A stretch of DNA of 21,356 nt, taken from Saccoglossus kowalevskii (Eukaryota; Hemichordata; Enteropneusta; Harrimaniidae). How positions within the stretch are numbered: position 1 is the stretch's first letter; every line of letters begins with the position of its first letter. Shown piece by piece: positions 8,817-19,700 of the stretch. The notes under the pieces are model-generated. The model had not been told where the DNA came from and searched no databases. It saw only the letters and a program-made list of their open reading frames with translations. Made by a program: the position numbers and the translations under genes. The stretch lies in contig NW_003116447.1 in assembly GCF_000003605.2 (NCBI RefSeq), forward strand, positions 923,350 through 944,705, in the 5' to 3' direction.

Positions 8817-11720
8817 TGTAGTTTTTGGGGTAGCTCGGTTAAGATGAGGTTCACGCGATAGTTGGTGTAAACAACGATATAGGTCAATAAACACATCAAG
8901 TATAAAAATTGTGTTACTTCAGTTTAGTATTAAACACGTATAAACTAAGCCTAAACCGTACCTGAACTTGAGAGATTCTGTTGACACTCGAAGCCCCTAA
9001 CCTACTAACTCAAAAACGCCACCCAATGTGAAAACCAAGACATGTACGTTATTGTTAGGGTAGATTATAGAATGACAAGATGACAATGTTCGGCATCCAA
9101 TGTATGTAAACATATAACCGATTGAAATACAAACATTAACCAAAATATGGAAATATAACACCATCTGTATTTTACGAGAACGCACAAATGATTTTATGCC
9201 TCGTAGCTTTGTGACGTATTGCTATATTGAAAAAACAAACAAAAAACAGTAAACTGTATTCATTCATTCATTCATTTATTTATTCAAACATGTGTAAGAA
9301 TTATTATTATTATTTACTAAAGATACATGCAAAGTCAAATTACAGTGACATACAGAGTAATCAGAACATGTACTATGTTATGTATGTTAAACAAAATGTG
9401 ATCACAGAAATATACAAATAATAAAAACAGAAACGCGTAGTCTATTTCCGGTATCTGCCTAGAAATGGAGCCAGGCGAATCAATTATCGGAATCAGATGA
9501 TGTAAACAAAGTTATTGTCATCGCCAGACAAAACAAAAAAGACGAATTAGAACACCAACTGGTAAAAAAAAACATGAAGTGGAGGATTTTATTAAAATGA
9601 GTTGCTGAAATGAAACCGTCAGACTAGTTACTATATAAATATACAATTTCTGGTGAATACCGCGCAGAAAAGAGTAAAAGCAACTTAGATCAAGTACCTC
9701 TCTCGTATTAACAAAATCATCACATTACCAGAACACAGTCTCTGGTATAGCGCAATGCTGGGTTGATAATGCTTTAATATAAACACTACTTTCCTTTTTG
9801 ACAGCATTATTTGCCCAATTTTGGTTCATTGTAGTAAATAGACAGATAAATAGCAGGTATAAGTACAAACTGAAAGATCTCTAATCATTTTACTTTCCTT
9901 TAACTTTTCAATTTAAATAATTTATTTTTTTGGAAAAGAGGCCTTGATGCTGTACTTTTCTAAGTCATTGTTATGTCATTAAATATATTATTAAAATAAC
10001 CAAATTTTGGACAGAAACATTACCATAATTAAGACGACTACATAGTAGCACAGAGGTAAAAAAATAATAAACAGCAAATGAGCTCCTACAGTATTCCCCG
10101 GTTACAGATTGGGGGTTATTTTCCGTCATATACTATACGTTCATAAAGACTTAGTGCATAATGTTATATCATTTGATTCTGATTATAATGCCGGTTTTGA
10201 CGTTTTTTGAGCATTTTACTTTGTCATTGCTGCATGCGTATTACTGGCAACATATTTTGCTGACAAAATGACCCGGATTTACATGGCACACCTATCTCAT
10301 ATATGACGGACCACTCGTTGCACTCCCTTGTCGATCACTTGTTTAGCTTAGTCAAAAGATCTAGAGTGACTAGCAACACAGACTCGGCCAATCTGAAAAT
10401 ACAGAATATCGGGTGTTGTCGCTACAAATAATATACAAAGTATATTAAAAAGTCAACAACAACAAAAACACTCGTCACCCCACTCGACACTTTGGTCATG
10501 GTAGTAATAACCGTTGTCTACGTTTAGGTAAGAAGCTGTACGATTTACCAGTACACGTGGACAGTTTGCAATGGAGACACTTCTTCATCGATTCTAGAGA
10601 AAACTTAGTTCTGTATACATATCATCGAGTGAGGAGGTGTTCGTTTTCAATGGATTTTCATGTCGTCTTCATGCGTGCACGACCATTATGTGTTCTATAA
10701 GTGACGAGTTTGACACCTCGGTTTGAATACTCATCATTAAAAGAGGAATGAAATTGAAACAAGTCTACCATCGAACATTGAAAAAAATAAAAAAATAAGG
10801 ATGAACCACTATAAACTCTGGGCGATTGAGAAAAATATAGTTCACACAGTAAGAAAATAAGCATACAACTAAGTGAACGAACGTGGGGTGAAATAAATAT
10901 ACGGGAAATAATGCATATTAATGGCGCTGGCGTGATAAACAGGGGGTTTACAGCACACTACTTAGCACACTACTTAATAAATATTTTGCTTTTTGTTTTT
11001 CTGATTTAGCAGTGCAGAATTGTGTCTTTCTGTTATTGATCCACACTGATTTTTGTTTGCATGATTGTTCCTGTACATTTTTTCAGTTAGGCCATCCTTT
11101 AGTTTCTAATGGTCAACCCCCAATACTCCTGGACCAGTTGTATAGGGCTTAAGTATCACCCTGAAGTGCACTACAGTCTTGCAATTTATAACACAGAAAC
11201 ACTTGGATTTAACAGCAAAGAGGACAACAGTATAATTTAACTGGAGAAAAGAAATAACAATCAGTATGTATCGCCGTACTCAAAATGTTGTGTTCATACA
11301 TAGTCATATTCATATTTAATTTATAACAATATTAAAAATTCATTTGACAGCAGGCGTGTTGATGTCCAGACCTAAAAATATATTCCAAATTGTGGTGAAC
11401 CAAGAAAATGATTGCGCCTACCACATCAGCAGAATACGTAAACGTTTGAACAAATCTTTGATTACGATATTATTTAAACGTGACGCATAATAAAGTTACC
11501 ACCGTGAGAACAGGCGAGGTCAAAGAATAAAGAAAACAGTTCCGGTGGATATCCTGAGTTAAAAAGAAGCAGATTTTGCTATACAGATTGAGGAAATTGA
11601 TTCATTAACATTAAAAGACTAAAACACGTGACTTTAATTTCCTGATATATTTCATGACATCAAAATGACATGCATTATTTACTACACGATCTACGGACGT
11701 GGTTGCTAAGTCGACATTAA
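8817..11720. other. Gene-free AT-rich stretch
   Basis: No frame longer than about 70 codons and none with recognisable content. It holds an ATTC/ATTT microsatellite near 9258 and a short TTA run near 9301. No RNA genes or mobile-element ends are visible. Confidence 0.55.
9258..9315. repeat. ATTC/ATTT and TTA microsatellites
   Basis: A tetranucleotide run (ATTC then ATTT, 9258-9284) is followed after a short unique stretch by a TTA run (9301-9315). These are simple-sequence repeats. Confidence 0.85.
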
Positions 11721-11723
11721 CAG

Positions 11724-11802
11724 ATGCGACCGTACTGCAACATGCACGCGATACAAGGCGTTGCCACTGACAACTATACTTTGCTGGCACCACCAGGTGA
11801 GT
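11724..11802 (+). other. Weak candidate coding exon with splice donor
   Basis: An ATG at 11724 opens a frame beginning MRPYCNMHAIQGVATDNYTL that runs into ACCACCAG|GTGAGT, a good 5' splice site at 11797. An in-frame stop lies just before the ATG. A CpG-containing context makes it slightly better than background, but 24 codons cannot establish coding and no partner exon was found. Confidence 0.15.
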
Positions 11803-11941
11803 CCGTATCACACCCATTAGTAGTTTAAGTTTACACGAAATGTTTTTATTTCAGTTGGTTATGTACAAATCTAATTTGCGTCGTATCCGTGGTGAAATGC
11901 ATCATGGTTCTCATAAAATAATGTAATGTTGGCACTTACTT

Positions 11942-12380
11942 ACACGGGACCTGGTTACAAAATGACTTTGCATGCGCTGCCGTGACAAACAGTGAAACAT
12001 TTGAGCAAAATAAAAAAATATCGTTTAACAATGACCATCTGTGCGGAACATACTCTATTACCATATATACATGTGCATATTATGATTATGTTTTTTTTAT
12101 GGAGTGGTAAAAAACCATATTGTGTGTCTGACTCGGATCTATGATACACAGAGTGTGGTTTTATAGCTAGACTCTGCAGCGAGTCAACGGTCATTGGAGC
12201 ATATTTATTCGGTTCCAGACTTCGTCACAGCTTCCGGTGTTGTTGGATTGTCCGGGCCCCACGATCATGGCTTATAGCGTAAACGCTTTGTTCGTTCGGC
12301 TCGCGCGACTTAATAACACGATTACATCTACACCAATCGGTGATGGACATTGTCAGAGCACTACATTATTGTGCAACTAG
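11942..12380. promoter_or_regulatory. CpG-containing islet with donor and small ORFs on both strands
   Basis: Around 12225-12310 the sequence is locally CpG-rich (CTTCCGGT, CTCGCGCG) with an ETS-like ACCGGAAGC on the minus strand. On the plus strand an ATG at 12267 opens 37 codons (MAYSVNALFVRLARLNN...) to TAG at 12378-12380. On the minus strand a 79-codon frame (12194-11955) stops just before a consensus donor, CCCGT|GTAAGTAAGT, read at about 11947-11938. The features suggest a possible small promoter and first exon, but strand and reality are unresolved. Confidence 0.2.
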
Positions 12381-13959
12381 GGAAATTGATATTGAATAAG
12401 TATCATTTTGCATACATACATAATCGTTTAACTGTAGACATTTATTATCATAACCATATATGAAGTATATCTCTACTCGCTGTTGTTGTTGTTGTTGTTA
12501 TTCATATACCTCTTCTATACGGTGACCGGTTTGCGCCATCTAACATTTTTTGTGTTTGTAAAATACATTTTCTCAAGTTTGATGTTTTATACTAATTTCC
12601 AATAACACCGCTACCAAACTATGGTCAGATATTCTTTCAGCAGCAGACACAATAGAGTTCATTTGATGAAATAAAAAAAAATACACACTGCGCATGTGCT
12701 GTGGAATAATGGTACGTACTTTTAATTCGAAACGTAAATACATTTGCGTCGTTCAGTTTTTTAAACACAACGTTTTCGTATATTATATTTTTATTTATAG
12801 TCTTAATTTTGATTGCATCTACTTACCAGCTGCAAATAATGCCAATAGGAATACCCGGTTTTATGTAACAAACAAACAAATGCCAAATAGACATTCCATA
12901 CATAGTAAGTATTAATACAATGATTATTATTCAATACAATGGTATTAAGGAGACCTTAAGATGAGATTTAGACCGAAAAAAGTTACGTGGGCTATTTTTT
13001 GTATGCGCAAGGGTTGCCGGGAACCAAGTACCAGGTATAGAGATACATGATGGAACCATACAACGAATTAAGGGTGATAGCATAAAACTACTGAAGCGGT
13101 TACGTACCGGGGATCTACTTTAGAAGGTGTGGGTCCGATTCCGGGGCTGACTCACCTGTCAATCCGTCAAAAACTGACTCAGTAATGTAAATTAGAAGAC
13201 AGCCTGTCTGCGCATTGCGGGTTTGAGAAAATGATATGACCATCGGAAGGGAACGGAGTGACTTCCATAGGATGATTTTACAAATGTAAAAGGAAAGGGG
13301 TACATCGTATGGCTTCTTTTTTCAGGCTAACAAATACAACTTGAAAATCAACATAAAATTTTGTTTTTTTATCTCACGATTATTTCTGACGGAAAAACAG
13401 CTCATTTCAAAAATGCCAAAATGTAACTCTAAATTATCGAGGGGCAAGAGTTCTTCACAAAATGTTGTAAAATGCTAGCTACAAGTATTTGGAAATGAAG
13501 ATATCGGAGACACGCTCTATCGTTAGTCCTACGCCCTCAACGTCATTTGCACATTAATCAATTCCTAATCCTTTATACTATAGAGGTCCACGTTTCTACC
13601 AACGCAACTTATTACATCTATCAAAAAGACAGTAAGCCTCACCGACAGACCAGTCCTAAAAATGAATGTACCGCCGAGGGCGCAGTAACATCCGCCAAAC
13701 AACTTGAAGGCAACCGAAAGGGCTCGTACATATTAAAACTAAATGTTGAATAAATATTTACCCTGAGTGCGAGATGTTTGAACAATGAATTTATAATTGG
13801 GACAAGAGGGATATAAATCAATGTAATTATTTAGAGTTGCTTCTTTCTACTTTAAAATTAGAAATTATTCAACATTTTCAATGTTTAGGAGTGGATTAAA
13901 AATTCCAGCAGTTCCTGGTAAACTTTAGAATAAAGCCGTTGCAGTGTTGCAGTTTTCGC
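12381..13959. other. Gene-free stretch
   Basis: A TGT microsatellite lies near 12481. Around 13080-13142 there is a B-box-like GGTCCGATTCC without a matching tRNA fold. No convincing coding frame. Confidence 0.45.
12481..12499. repeat. TGT trinucleotide microsatellite
   Basis: Six uninterrupted TGT units, a simple-sequence repeat without visible gene context. Confidence 0.9.
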
Positions 13960-14720
13960 TGGTTCCCGGCGTCCTTTGCGAATGGCAGGTAGGACGCAGG
14001 TAACTAGTAATCGCCATATTGTTCCATTTGGGCCGGTTTTCCGGCCGGAAGGCACGTGACTGGGTGACGTAGTTTGAAAACATTCCAAGTTCCGTTTTGC
14101 GTAAACGTGTCTGTAATGCTACAATAAAGCCATGCTCATACATACATACTGCCTGCTTAGATTTACAGATTTGATATGTTCTGTGCAAATTTATAACAAA
14201 AGAAACAATTCTTTTTATTCGCCCAACTTTCGAAAGCAAAAGGAAACCCCTGAACGGCCACGAGCGTAAGCGCTGACGTCAGGTAACTAAGGGAAATGGA
14301 ACAAGCAACGAGAAAGTGGTGTACCAATCAGAATGCCGGAACCGTTACTAGTTACCGGCCTCTTGTGGCTTGGTACGCCATGACACTTGAGGCGGGAACC
14401 AGCCAATGTTGCAGTTATCCTCGGGGGGCGGACATCCGGGCATTTTCTACCGCCTGGCAACCCTCGCGGTGAAAACAAAGACCAAAAACTCGCAGAAAAC
14501 GGTACTTTGCGATGGTTGTTGAGAGTCCCCTGAAAGTGTAATAAGATGAGCCCTACGTGTGTAACATATATGAGTTTGGTTGTTCAGGATTTCTCGAGTT
14601 TTCACCGGCTCCTTGGCGTTTCACAGCAGCGCGCATGCGCGCACAAAGCCCGTAGAAATACGTGGTACAGTGGTGCGCGTCTTAGCAACGTAGAACGTCC
14701 GTGACGTAGCTCCGCCCCCG
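13960..14720. promoter_or_regulatory. CpG-rich, TATA-less promoter-like region
   Basis: This is clearly richer in G+C and CpG than its surroundings. Recognisable motifs, matched by eye to consensus, include an ETS-like CCGGAAGG (14045-14052), an E-box CACGTG (14053-14058) and a full CRE TGACGTCA (14274-14281). A perfect NRF1-type palindrome CGCGCATGCGCG (14630-14641) and a GC box CCGCCCCC (14712-14719) follow. The combination is typical of housekeeping promoters in animals. Direction is undetermined: donor-like CAG|GTAACT sites occur on the plus strand near 13999 and 14281, while a minus-directed gene would avoid running antisense into the repeat-protein gene to the right. A 52-codon plus-strand ORF (14546-14704) may be chance. 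Confidence 0.45.
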
Positions 14721-16599
14721 AGGATATCATCAATACTACATTTTGGTTATCTAATTATCTCAATAGTTTACCCTGTTTTCAGTGTGGTAATTTTGAATGT
14801 TTTTAATACGTTTTACCAAAATCTTGGTTCACTAGTAGTCTGTATAAATTTAGTGCAATGCTAGTCTTTACGTTTTTATTTCTTTTACTTGTGTTGCGCC
14901 CTCTCTAGTTGACTACGATACTATTATTTTCATCCGAGAATTTTAAGAACTGTTAGCATTTTGTTTTTATCTTGTGTGTCATTCAAACCTTTGCCTTATC
15001 ATTTAAACACACACTTAAACTTACTGATTAGAGTGTGTATTTTGTCCCTCAAATACGATAGTGATTGATCTGTAAATTCTATTGATTTTTTTTTTTATCC
15101 AATAAATTGCAACGATTATTGAAAGGTCAGTTTTTTAACAGTTGGGTACAAGTGCAAAGGACTCTAACTGCAATGATGCAAGGTACTTCTGAAAAAAGAT
15201 TCAGTTGGAAAAGAGCACCCCCCCTCCCCCTGTGTCTCGTAATGTTAAACGACAAACCCCATGATTTTTCATGCAAACGAGTAGACACATCCAGCAAAAG
15301 TACAAAACGCAAAAAACATAAGGCAGATAAATGCTATATTTATTTTAATTGTACAAAACATAGCACAGAATAACCGATCATTCAATTAGCAGACATCGAG
15401 CAACTAACAACAAATTTCTTTTTTTTTTTTTGCACTTTTCCAGGCATTCAGTATATTAAGAAAAGCTATTAGCACATCGAGTAGAGCATCGATACGCTGC
15501 ATAATTGATAAGAAATATGCGAATGATATCAACACCATTAACAAGAATCCAATATTTAGCAGCTACAAAAATACATTACAAGCTTTATAGCTTTACAAGT
15601 CGCAACAGGATGCAAAGTTATATATCTAAGCTGTCGATAAAAATAATCTTCACTGGGTATTCTATCGTAAAAAAAAAAAGTTTCCATGATATAATCTCCA
15701 TGTATTTTTTCCCTCCTAATTCTTTATGCATGGAGTAAATATAATTTGCATAGTTAAGATTTTGGGGTATCCCAGTAAATTTAATATACAAATTTTTTTT
15801 TTTTTTTAAAGTGAATTTTTGAAAACTGTATGAAAGCTCCAAAGGCAGGGGAATAGAACGACAGATATAAAAGTCTGTTTGTTGCAATTAAGTTTTCTTT
15901 GAAAAGAGAAAAATGTAAGGCTTTATATGCTTCTTTTAAATACATGTCCAAGGTCAATAACTTCTGCATAAATATATAATCTATAACTACATATATCCTG
16001 TTTTAAATCAGCACATTCAACTTTTCTTGGCAAAGTTATTTACAACAAAACTAAAATGTGCAACAGTTATCCAAAAATAAATTTTAGTGCATCACAGTGA
16101 GACATGAACACAGAACATAATGCCAGGCACGTACACTAATAATGGCCGACATTGCATTCGAGTTTTGCATTTGAGTGATAAACTTATAGAACATATAGAA
16201 ATGACTTTGCTTGCTACATAATTAAACTGACGACATTGTACGACACGAAATACTAGACAAATAAATAGATTGCATACAGCGTTCTCTGTCTCATGGCCAT
16301 ACAGGTTGATGACCCAAGTCACGTTATATATTTAAATACATTTGGCCGCAAAATATGCAAATACTCTCAAGATTTCAAACTTTCGTTTTGTTAACTCCAG
16401 AAAATTAATCTAGAAAAAAATATGGGCATTCAAGTGCTGACTATATAAAAACACTTTTTGTAAATATGGACTGAGACTACATATAAACACGTATAATTCG
16501 AGTTGAACTAAACTACACAGAAAATAATATTTTGTTCCATGGGGCCCAATCACCGTTTAAAGTTCAAACCATTTTCTTCAAGTACATTGTGGCCCTCTA
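14721..16599. other. AT-rich stretch; possible extended 3' UTR of the minus-strand gene
   Basis: No coding frame is supported. Poly(T) runs lie near 15417-15431 and 15790-15805. A minus-strand AATAAA at 15344-15339 could serve as a distal polyadenylation signal if the 3' UTR of the repeat-protein gene is long. A plus-strand acceptor-like tract (CTTTTCCAG ending at about 15443) is not matched by a convincing exon. Confidence 0.4.
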
Positions 16600-16784
16600 A
16601 TAAATGGCACATCATATTTATTCAATTTTGTAATACTAATCAGTTCTTAGATATGGTGATTTAATTGTACTGTAGCCAATGTTTAAGGCACGGACGTCAA
16701 TCCAAGAAATATACACAGGTATGTGATGACATCCATTTTGGGATCCAGAGACCAGTGAAACTTCCAAGATTTAAATCAGAAATC
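16600..16784 (-). other. Predicted terminal exon and 3' UTR of the repeat-protein gene
   Basis: On the minus strand a long pyrimidine-rich tract ends in TTTGTATCTTACAG, giving a strong acceptor with the exon starting at 16784. Joined in phase 0 to the preceding exon it reads GAT TTC TGA, so the protein gains only Asp-Phe before stopping at 16778-16776. The following bases act as 3' UTR, with AATAAA at 16622-16617. The 3' end is set at about 20 bases past that signal and is approximate. A distal end near 15320 is also possible. Confidence 0.6.
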
Positions 16785-19654
16785 CTGTAAGATACAAAGG
16801 AAATGACAAATAAATTAATAATAAATTACACTCATGATAAATTAGTTGAAACATTGTGCATGCGATATAAGAAAACGTCCAATGAGAATAAACCTGATTA
16901 AGTACTCAATTATGTTCCTTTTATAACATGAACTTTGTCTGCCTCGCATGTTACCATGGATACAGGAATACAGTACTGTATTAAACTTTGTTCAACTGTT
17001 TTAAACTGAGTAATGGCTGCCTGATCTCAGAATCCGAAATGAAATGATCACATGTTATTCCAGAGCTGTGTTTTCACAACACAAATTGTGCATTTTTCCA
17101 TGAATTTTCCATATTTTTAAATTTTTGACCAAATTTCACAATGTCTACATATCTTATAAATTACTAATTTTGAAAAATGTTCGAAGGGTGAACAAAGTAG
17201 GCTTTGGTGGTCAATGGCTTTTTCACTATCACAGACACAGAAAGTGCATTACCGGTACTTTCACTTGGAAATTATTGCCCCACATTTGTAGAAATTTAGT
17301 TTTCATGTACCCCCCACAACCATCCCTCCCCAATGAAAGAGGCCAATTATTCCAAATTATCGATTCAAAAACACTTACCAGTAGATTAGCTGTCTTGACT
17401 ATGCCACTATCGCTGTCATCATCATCATCAACCAAGTTTCCTTCAGTATCTTGTTTTTCTTCATAGATATTAGCAGAAAATTTCATGTCCTTAACATTTT
17501 CATAGTAAACTGTATCATCCCTTGGTGACTCAGGTGAAGATTTGTAGAATTCATTATTAAAACCATTAAATCCATTTTGAGTGTCAGCTTTGTGATTATG
17601 TCTCCCATCATCTTGTTCATTTGTCTCCTCCTCAGCAACATATTCTGCTTTATACCCATCCTGGCTGTCCACAAGCAGAAATCCATCTGAACTGTCATGG
17701 TGATAAACATCCGGGCTATCGTCATGGTGATATCCATCCGGGCTACTGTCGTGGTGATATCCTTCCGGGCTATCGTCATGGCGATATCCATCTGGGCTGC
17801 CTTGGTAGCTGTAGTCCTCTTGATTTTCAGTTTGGCTGTCTTGTTTATACAAATATCTTTCCTCTTCAGGACTTTGAGGCTGCTCATCATCATCGTTAGG
17901 AGTAACGTCATCTGAATCATCTTCATAATCTTCTCCTATTAATTTTGTTTCCAGATGTATTTTACTATGTCTTTCTTCAGCATGCGTAACATCATCAGTT
18001 TCCCATTTATTTTTCAATGCTTTGGCACTAACAGACAGGTGTACTGGCTCGGGCGTCTCCCTTGGACGTTCATCTTCATCATCATCACTCACAACATATT
18101 CCTCACGCTCATCCAGCGATTTAGGGGATGTTTCAACCTTTTCAGATTTAAATTCAGCATGTGCAAGATCTCCTGTTTCCCATTTTTGTTTCAATGACTT
18201 AGCACTGGCGGAAAGTACCACTTTGTCACGCCCATCAGATTCCCGGGCTAAATCCAAACGCAGCTCAGGCTCATTTTCGGTTGTTTGACCACCCTCAACG
18301 ACGCCCTCTTCAAGTACGTCTTCAAAGGCATGACGCGGAATTTCAATCTTTTCTTTCTTTATTACGGAAACATTTTCAAACTCACCTTTCTCCCATTTAT
18401 TGCGTAGAGAACTCGCAAACGTCGTGAGGACACCTTCCTCCATGACATCAGTAGATCTTACAACATCATCTCTTTGCACAGGATTGTTTTCCACCACACT
18501 GTCATCAGCATCAGTATCTTCCCTCACGGGAATATCAATAACTTGTTTGTGTATCTTAGTTGCTTTCACCACATCTCCCTTCTCCCACCTGTCTCTTAGC
18601 AACCTAGCACTTGAAAAGACAATCTTTTCTTCCTCTTCCCTGACAACATCAGTTCTAATTTCAGGCTCATTTTCCACAACATGTGCACCTGCATCTTCCT
18701 GTTCCCGCAATGATCTAATATCTATATCTAATTGTTTTTTGATTGGCTGCTTTGGGTTGCTTATGTTGCCAGTTTCCCACATGCTGCGCAGTTTTTTTGT
18801 ATTCGTGGAAAAAATTTGTTTACTAGTATCCGACTCCCTGACCACATCATCACGCCGTATCGGGTTGTTCTCAACCATTCCAGCATCTGCATTTACTTCA
18901 TAGTCATCCAGTTTGGCAGGCAAGCTCACAGTAGCCGTCTTTTTCACCTCAACACGACTGACATCACCCCTTTCCCATCTCTGTTTCATTGACTTAGCAT
19001 TCAAAGATGCTAAGATCTCTGCTTCCTTGTTTTTCTCTTCTTCCTCCTCCATCTCTGCCTCATCACTGCTGTCTGTGTCATGCCTTGGTTCCTGTCCACT
19101 ATAGATGTCAATCACCTTGGGTGGCACGTTTGAACGCTCCTCCTTCTTTTCAAATCTATCCTTTATTGATTTCAATCCAGCAAATGTCAGCACCTCGGTA
19201 TCCTCTGGTCTATCACTAGCCCTCACTACATCATCTCTAACTTCAGGCTCATTTTCCACAACCTGTACCTCTGCTTCCTGCCAGCTATCGGCCAGATTCT
19301 CAACCTTCACGTTATCAACCTTTTTTGTTTTCTTAACCTCACCACTTTCGAACATCCCACGTATCGACTTCATACCACCATACAGTTCTCTGGGCTCTTC
19401 TTTAGCGCTTTCTTCTCGAGCTAGATCTACACGTACTTCTGGCTCATTTTCAACAACCTCCGGTTCACGAGACATAATTTCTGGTTCTATTGTGACACAT
19501 GGTTCCTTTAGTTCATCAAAACTACCTGCAGTTTCAAATTTCCCTTTAATGGACTTTATGCCAACATACAAAGAATCCGGATCTTCTTTCTCGTATTCGT
19601 CTTGCGTCAAGTCTGGTACCAACTGTTCTTGCTCTTCCTCTCCATTGGCTGAAC
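16776..19654 (-). CDS. Acidic repeat protein with nine EPLIN/caldesmon-like motifs, 3' part of gene
   Basis: The coding join is 19654-17379 and 16784-16776, partial at the 5' end; about 760 residues are predicted. The large exon starts after a pyrimidine tract and CAG (phase 1) and ends at CTACTG|GTAAGT (17379, phase 0). Counting from the first full codon (Ser), nine copies of a motif such as KSLKQKWETGDL begin near residues 33, 95, 151, 220, 286, 350, 414, 485 and 544. The first three have Phe and the last six Trp before the invariant Glu. Six copies of an acidic box like ENEPEVRDDVVRASD precede motifs 2, 3, 5, 6, 7 and 8. The C-terminal third is very acidic, with four 9-residue SPDGYHHDD-type repeats (619-654), and ends DSGIVKTANLL plus DF. 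From memory, EPLIN (LIMA1) and caldesmon contain single motifs of the type LK-x-[MK]-[FW]-E-[KN] near actin-binding regions, so a cytoskeletal, actin-associated role is inferred. No LIM domain, transmembrane segment or enzyme motif is visible in this part. The identity of the gene is unknown. Confidence 0.88.
16785..17378 (-). other. Last intron of the repeat-protein gene
   Basis: A 594-nt intron predicted from the consensus donor GTAAGT (17378-17373) and an acceptor TTACAG ending at 16785. The large exon's frame stays open past the donor for about 49 codons (VSVFESIIWNNWPL...) to a stop at 17231-17229. Intron retention would therefore give a different, less acidic tail. Confidence 0.65.
17691..17798 (-). 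repeat. 27-bp coding minisatellite encoding SPDGYHHDD repeats
   Basis: Four contiguous 27-bp units encode the 9-residue series SPDGYRHDD, SPEGYHHDS, SPDGYHHDD and SPDVYHHDS, followed by a decayed unit (SDGFLLVD, SQDGY). Each unit has a Ser-Pro pair, a possible proline-directed phosphorylation site, and a His cluster. The unit count may vary between individuals. Confidence 0.92.
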
Positions 19655-19700
19655 CTGACGATAGAGAAATAAAAATTGAAATGAATATTGTTGTCAACAT
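19655..19700 (-). other. Splice acceptor and polypyrimidine tract, not coding
   Basis: The open frame extends upstream of the exon to an ATG at 19700, adding MLTTIFISIFISLSSG, which imitates a signal peptide. The underlying bases (TTTTTATTTCTCTATCGTCAG) are a classic pyrimidine tract ending in CAG. The protein after it is cytosolic in character: acidic, with no cysteine-rich or secreted domain. I therefore place the exon start at 19654 and treat the rest as intron. Confidence 0.75.

Noticed and set aside
13078..13145. B-box-like GGTCCGATTCC suggesting a SINE or tRNA
   Set aside because: The flanking bases do not form the 5-bp T-arm, the A-box candidate is poor and too far away, and no SINE tail or target-site duplication is visible.
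13925..14239. 104-codon minus-strand ORF beginning MLSKVGRIKRIV
   Set aside because: It overlaps another open frame inside the GC-richer promoter-like segment, where stop codons are rarer. No homology recognised.
15107..15373. 88-codon plus-strand ORF
   Set aside because: Composition resembles translated low-complexity DNA (poly-Pro from a C-run, Lys-rich end); no domain, and it lies antisense to a possible 3' UTR.
15432..15592. Plus-strand acceptor with a 48-codon open frame behind it
   Set aside because: The pyrimidine tract is good, but no upstream donor exon or homology supports it, and T-runs are common here.
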